Shown piece by piece: positions 6,591 through 9,782 of a DNA stretch of 9,782 bases (position 1 is its first letter; each line of letters begins with the position of its first letter). This stretch comes from Candidatus Dadabacteria bacterium UBA2774. Its GTDB lineage: Bacteria; Desulfobacterota_D; UBA1144; Nemesobacterales; UBA2774. The stretch lies in assembly GCA_002352485.1 (NCBI GenBank), contig DEIM01000199.1:1484-11265 (forward strand). Reading direction: 5' to 3'. The notes under the pieces were generated by a model. It was not told the DNA's origin. It saw only the letters and a list, made by a program, of their open reading frames with translations, and did not search any database. A program made the translations under genes and the position numbers.

Positions 6591-8021
6591 ATGAGACCTA
6601 TTTTACTCTCCATTCTAACGTTGTTAATGATAATTACAGCCGTGCATCCTGCGAGTGCTGACAGTTCGTCTTACACTTCCAGGATCGCCCCCCTTCTCCC
6701 CGCTGAAGCGAAGAACAACGGAAAGCTCGGAGTTGTGGTGAAATCGCTCACAACGGGTGAGACATTATACGAGCATAACGGGGAGAAGCTCTTTATCCCC
6801 GCTTCAAACGAAAAAATAATAACCTCAGTTGCGGCGCTTTCGATTCTAAAGAGCGATTACCGCTTCAAAACGGAATTCTACTCAGGTGGGGTAGTATCGG
6901 ACGGAATATTACACGGTGGACTATATATAAAGGGTTACGGCGACCCTACGCTTGAAGCGGCACATCTGGGATTTATCTCCTACCAACTAAAGAGAAGAGG
7001 AATTAAGGAAATAAAAGGCGGCATAATCGTAGACGACAGCTATTTCAGCCCTCGTCGGCACGCCAAAGGATGGAAAGAGGAGTGGAAAGATGATTTCTAC
7101 AGCCCTCATATAAGCGCCCTTTCTTTTAACTATAATATAATCGAGCTAAAGGTATACGCTGCCAAATCTAGCCAGAGACCCACAGCCAAAATAGAACCTG
7201 CGGGCACCAATATAGAGATTATCAATAAAGCCCTCACCAGCGGCAAGAAGGGCGCACTTAGGACCGATTGGCAAAACGACAGCACCATAGTACTGAGCGG
7301 AGTAATTAAGCCCAGAGCAAGCGTCGTGCTTAAAATTCCGGTTAAAAATCCTACTCTCGTTACGGGAAATGTAATAAAGAACGCGCTTCAGGAAGCGGGG
7401 ATAAGGGTAGAAGGCACTGTGACAGCAGGGGAAATCCCTAGATGGGCGAGCGCTTTCTACACTCACTATTCAGACCCCCTTTCCTCTATAATTACGGAAT
7501 ATAATAAGAACAGCGTAAATATTATCGGCGAAAATTTAATAAAGGTTCTCGGAGCCACTTACAAAGGCGCCCCCGGAACATGGGAAAACGGCTCTCTTGT
7601 AATTTCCGAGTTCCTTAGAAGTGCGGGCATAGAAAACGGCTTCCGGGTCGCGGACGGCTCGGGGCTTTCGCTAAATAACCGTGTTTCCCCCGACACACTT
7701 ACCAATGTCCTCTCATATGCTTACAGAAACCGCTTGATTGCCTCCGACTTCATTGTTTCACTACCAGTAGCAGGGGTTGACGGCACTCTAAAGAAAAGGT
7801 TCAGGAATTCCGAGCTTGAGGGAAGAGTAATGGCTAAAACAGGATATTTAAAGAACGTAAGGGCACTCTCGGGCTATATATTTACAAAGAAAGGGGACGT
7901 ACTAGTTTTCTCGATACTTTCAAACGGATACGGATGGAAAACGAAGGAATACCAGAGCGTGCTTCTCAGCGAGCTTGTAAACTGCTGCGGCGATTACGGC
8001 AGGGACACGACTTATCAATAG
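6591..8021 (+). CDS. dacB: D-alanyl-D-alanine carboxypeptidase/endopeptidase, PBP4 family (peptidase S13)
   Basis: PBP4-type enzymes remove terminal D-Ala from, and cleave cross-links between, peptidoglycan stem peptides in the periplasm. The 476 residues match the E. coli DacB length (477). The N-terminus is a Sec signal: Arg2, a hydrophobic core at about 4-18, and an ASA cleavage site before Asp24. All three active-site motifs of the penicillin-binding fold are present: SxxK as S72-N-E-K75 in the context PASNEK, SxN as S178-F-N180 in ALSFNYN, and KTG at 416-418 in MAKTGYL. The long stretch between SxxK and SxN, with KGYGDPTL and DDSYF, is typical of S13 enzymes. Two adjacent cysteines lie near the C-terminus (465-466). 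There is no Shine-Dalgarno before the ATG, yet this Met is needed for a proper signal peptide. The gene is divergent from the HAD gene and stands alone upstream of a 303-base spacer. Confidence 0.95.
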   Translation: MRPILLSILTLLMIITAVHPASADSSSYTSRIAPLLPAEAKNNGKLGVVVKSLTTGETLYEHNGEKLFIPASNEKIITSVAALSILKSDYRFKTEFYSGGVVSDGILHGGLYIKGYGDPTLEAAHLGFISYQLKRRGIKEIKGGIIVDDSYFSPRRHAKGWKEEWKDDFYSPHISALSFNYNIIELKVYAAKSSQRPTAKIEPAGTNIEIINKALTSGKKGALRTDWQNDSTIVLSGVIKPRASVVLKIPVKNPTLVTGNVIKNALQEAGIRVEGTVTAGEIPRWASAFYTHYSDPLSSIITEYNKNSVNIIGENLIKVLGATYKGAPGTWENGSLVISEFLRSAGIENGFRVADGSGLSLNNRVSPDTLTNVLSYAYRNRLIASDFIVSLPVAGVDGTLKKRFRNSELEGRVMAKTGYLKNVRALSGYIFTKKGDVLVFSILSNGYGWKTKEYQSVLLSELVNCCGDYGRDTTYQ

Positions 8022-8267
8022 TTTTGAGGCAAATTGCAATTGATTTTTGGTAATATGAAAGTAAAGTGTACTAATGGCGCCGGTAAGGATAAATGATTGT
8101 AGTAAATGCAAAAGTTCAATCCTTTTTACCCTATGTTACCAATACCCCTTATCGGTTGATAATAGCTCTAAAGATCTTTATAAAAATATTTAATTGCAGC
8201 GCAAAGGAGATGATTTTTCATTCTCATAATTTTATCCGGTTTATGGGCACAAAAGATTTAGTAATGC

Positions 8268-8296
8268 TTGACAAATAAAGTATAGGGCTTTATTTT
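8268..8296 (+). promoter_or_regulatory. Sigma70-type promoter for gspC
   Basis: A perfect TTGACA (8268-8273) is followed after 17 bases by TATTTT (8291-8296), matching four of six -10 positions. Transcription would start near 8303, giving a leader of about 22 AT-rich bases before the ATG at 8325 with no Shine-Dalgarno. It would drive gspC and probably the LysM gene behind it. Confidence 0.55.
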
Positions 8297-8299
8297 TTA
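8273..8299 (+). terminator. AT-rich hairpin with T-run, possible terminator for dacB
   Basis: AAATAAAG (8273-8280) and CTTTATTT (8288-8295) form a perfect eight-base stem with loop TATAGGG, running into a stretch of T. The layout is that of an intrinsic terminator, but the stem has only one G-C pair and would be weak. It lies about 250 bases after the dacB stop and occupies the spacer of the gspC promoter, so it may simply be part of that promoter. Confidence 0.25.
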
Positions 8300-8324
8300 A
8301 GGTAAATTTAACTATTCTACTTAA

Positions 8325-9293
8325 ATGCTTGTCACGATTTTAAAAAAATACGTATGGGTTATTAATCTTATCCTTCTCACAGGCCTTGCATATCTTCTTG
8401 CAACCACCGTGAACGGACAAATTGAAGGGAAGCTGAAGCCTACCGACGCTGTAGCATCCCAGAAATTTGATGTAGTCGATCCGAACAACCCAAAGAAAAC
8501 CCACAGAACAAAGCCCGAGTCATTTTATAGCGTTATCATGACACGGAACATATTCGGCATTACACCAAGCGACACCGGCATTTCAATCCCAGGTTCACCG
8601 ATCGGTTCGATTGAAGGGCTGCCGGAGTCCAGTCTCAATTTGATCCTATTGGGAACTATTATGAATCCAGACGCAAAGTCGGTTGCTATAATCAAGAATC
8701 CTGACAATAGTAAAGTTCAGGGATACAGGGGCGGGGACAAAATAGATATAATTAAAAAAGAGAAGGTTAAACTAGTCAAGGTAAAGAACTGCAAAGCGGT
8801 AATTGAAAGGACCGGAAAAGGGCGGGAGACAATAAAATGTAAAAACCTCGGAGACCCAGTCGCATCTGCGGCAAAGACAAATAATCGGGGGAATAAAAGA
8901 AGTAACCGTGCAAATAGAAGGAATAAGAACGATAGAGAAGAAAAAGAAGTAGAAACCCAAGAAGAAGGGATAAGTAAAATAGGGGAAAACGAATTCGAGA
9001 TAAGCCGGGAGACTCTTGAGGAGGTCTTAGGTGACCCGACTCAGATTGTGCAGGAGGCCAGGGTTATCCCGCAAAAAGACGGCCTCAGATTCTTCGGAAT
9101 ACGCTCAAACAGTATTTTTTGGAAGATAGGAATTAAAAACGGAGATACGCTACATCAAATAAATAATGTCGCGCTTAACGATGTCGAAAAGGCTTTGGGA
9201 GTTTTTGAAGAGCTCAGGGGAGAAAGCAATTTCACAATCGAATATACAAGAGCCGGACAAAAGTATACAAACGAATATACCGTGACTGACTAA
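8325..9293 (+). CDS. gspC: Type II secretion system protein C (GspC-like)
   Basis: GspC is the inner-membrane protein that links the cytoplasmic-membrane platform of the type II secretion system to the outer-membrane secretin GspD. The 322 residues fit the family layout: a short cytoplasmic N-terminus (LKK), one membrane helix at about 10-28, and a periplasmic region with the conserved SVIMTRNIFG at 69-78. The homology-region domain at about 104-172 begins LNLILLGTI. A highly charged linker follows at about 183-215, then a C-terminal PDZ-like domain at 245-318 with GLRFFGIR and IGIKNGDTLHQINN. The homology-region domain contains the only two cysteines, C156 and C172, which could form a disulphide. 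The linker is basic first (NKRSNRANRRNK) and acidic after (REEKEVETQEE). gspD would be expected next, but the following gene in this window is a LysM protein. Confidence 0.88.
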   Translation: MLVTILKKYVWVINLILLTGLAYLLATTVNGQIEGKLKPTDAVASQKFDVVDPNNPKKTHRTKPESFYSVIMTRNIFGITPSDTGISIPGSPIGSIEGLPESSLNLILLGTIMNPDAKSVAIIKNPDNSKVQGYRGGDKIDIIKKEKVKLVKVKNCKAVIERTGKGRETIKCKNLGDPVASAAKTNNRGNKRSNRANRRNKNDREEKEVETQEEGISKIGENEFEISRETLEEVLGDPTQIVQEARVIPQKDGLRFFGIRSNSIFWKIGIKNGDTLHQINNVALNDVEKALGVFEELRGESNFTIEYTRAGQKYTNEYTVTD

Positions 9294-9375
9294 ATATCAA
9301 TTTAAAGAGGCAAGTTATTCTTGACTTTCACCCAAGCGTGAGAGACCTTATTGAATACTTGAGCTATGACAAGCG

Positions 9376-9390
9376 CCCTCCAAGCGAGGG
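9376..9390 (+). other. Small hairpin between gspC and the LysM gene
   Basis: CCCTC (9376-9380) and GAGGG (9386-9390) pair around a five-base loop, extendable by one G-U pair, and are followed by TTAATTT. The stem is short for a terminator. It could lower read-through or separate translation of the two genes. The 118-base spacer (9294-9411) has no convincing promoter of its own. Confidence 0.3.
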
Positions 9391-9411
9391 TTAATTTATG
9401 GTGAGGTTTAA

Positions 9412-9782
9412 ATGATAAAAGGGATTTTCATAAATATTTTAATTCTTGGCTTTTTACTGACCCTCTATATATACATTAATACAGATAGCAACAAATCAAT
9501 CATACAAGAAAACTTCGCTCAAACTACAGAGCTGGAAGAGACTGCATCTGCTAACGGGCTCACCAACGCTGACATCAGCTATAAAATAGAGACCGGCGAC
9601 TCCCTTTCTATAATCGGGGAAAAGTTTCAGGTATCTGTGAATGACATTAAGCAATTAAACGGTCTAAGAGATAATGAAATAGTCGCTGGCGACTATATAG
9701 ACATTCCACAGAACCTGGGCCGCACCAACCAAAATGACACTTCTCAAGACAGTAACATAGTGCTGGCTCAGGCGGGTGAAGA
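9412..9782 (+). CDS. Membrane-anchored LysM protein, 3' end cut by the right edge
   Basis: The ATG at 9412 has a good Shine-Dalgarno, GAGG, five bases upstream. The 123 visible codons encode a basic start (MIK), one hydrophobic segment at about 4-22 with no obvious cleavage site, an extracytoplasmic acidic linker, and a LysM domain at about 57-99. The LysM shows the expected start YKIETGDSLSIIGEKF, the middle VNDIKQLNGL and the end VAGDYIDIP. LysM domains bind N-acetylglucosamine-containing glycans, here most likely peptidoglycan. After it comes a polar Asn/Gln/Asp-rich stretch, and the rest is outside the window. It lies 118 bases after gspC on the same strand and is likely co-transcribed, which hints at a role with the secretion machine. 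It could also be a separate peptidoglycan-binding or hydrolase protein whose catalytic domain is not visible. Confidence 0.85.
   Translation, partial: MIKGIFINILILGFLLTLYIYINTDSNKSIIQENFAQTTELEETASANGLTNADISYKIETGDSLSIIGEKFQVSVNDIKQLNGLRDNEIVAGDYIDIPQNLGRTNQNDTSQDSNIVLAQAGE

Larger units (their letters stand above)
8022..8324. other. 303-base spacer between dacB and gspC with no supported gene
   Basis: The spacer contains a perfect 10-base palindrome AATTGCAATT (8032-8041) just after the dacB stop, then AT-rich sequence with no recognisable RNA gene. An open frame of 61 codons exists at 8093-8278, but it has no Shine-Dalgarno and its peptide looks non-coding. The right end holds the gspC promoter and an overlapping AT-rich hairpin. 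Confidence 0.6.

Noticed and set aside
7146..7466. 106-codon minus-strand open frame opposite dacB
   Set aside because: Antisense shadow within a complete PBP4 gene with all active-site motifs. No supporting signals.
8093..8278. 61-codon plus-strand open frame between dacB and gspC
   Set aside because: No Shine-Dalgarno, AT-rich peptide without recognisable features, and its last codons are the -35 box of the gspC promoter. Most likely a chance open frame.
1..9782. CRISPR arrays, tRNA or rRNA genes, insertion sequences, attachment sites
   Set aside because: No regularly spaced repeats, no cloverleaf-like sequences, no transposase or terminal inverted repeats, and no duplicated att-like sequence were seen on reading both strands by eye.

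Overview
The window looks like ordinary chromosome from a Gram-negative, two-membrane bacterium. It carries an outer-membrane-type lipoprotein, a PBP4-type murein enzyme, a type II secretion protein C and moderately AT-rich coding sequence. Desulfobacterota or a relative such as Candidatus Dadabacteria is my best guess, but that rests on overall impression and is not a proven assignment. No RNA gene, insertion sequence, CRISPR array or phage gene is visible.

Layout from left to right: (1) bases 1-203, minus strand, are the first 67 codons of a gene that runs off the left edge. (2) A plus-strand lipoprotein gene (358-1134) is divergent from it. (3) A minus-strand block at 6361-1181 reads, in transcription order, HAD-family hydrolase, UvrA nucleotide-excision-repair ATPase, DnaJ co-chaperone and a small DoxX-family membrane protein. 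The spacing (79, 129 and 44 bases) allows co-transcription, but dnaJ has a promoter-like sequence of its own. (4) On the plus strand, divergent from the HAD gene, is a D-Ala-D-Ala carboxypeptidase/endopeptidase (PBP4/DacB family, 6591-8021). (5) A 303-base spacer follows, carrying a good sigma70-type promoter at its right end. (6) Next come a GspC-type type II secretion gene (8325-9293) and a membrane-anchored LysM protein (9412 onward) that runs off the right edge.

The functions split into two themes. The minus-strand block is maintenance: DNA repair, protein folding and phosphatase-like housekeeping. The right half is cell-envelope work: peptidoglycan trimming, the inner-membrane/periplasmic connector of a secretion machine, and a peptidoglycan-binding membrane protein that may belong to the same system. 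I found no clearly new biological system. The most interesting points are the LysM protein directly after gspC, the very short leader predicted for dacB beside a cluster of overlapping palindromes, a promoter overlapping a hairpin before gspC, the HAD active-site variant, and the Gly/Tyr/Arg repeat insert in the lipoprotein.
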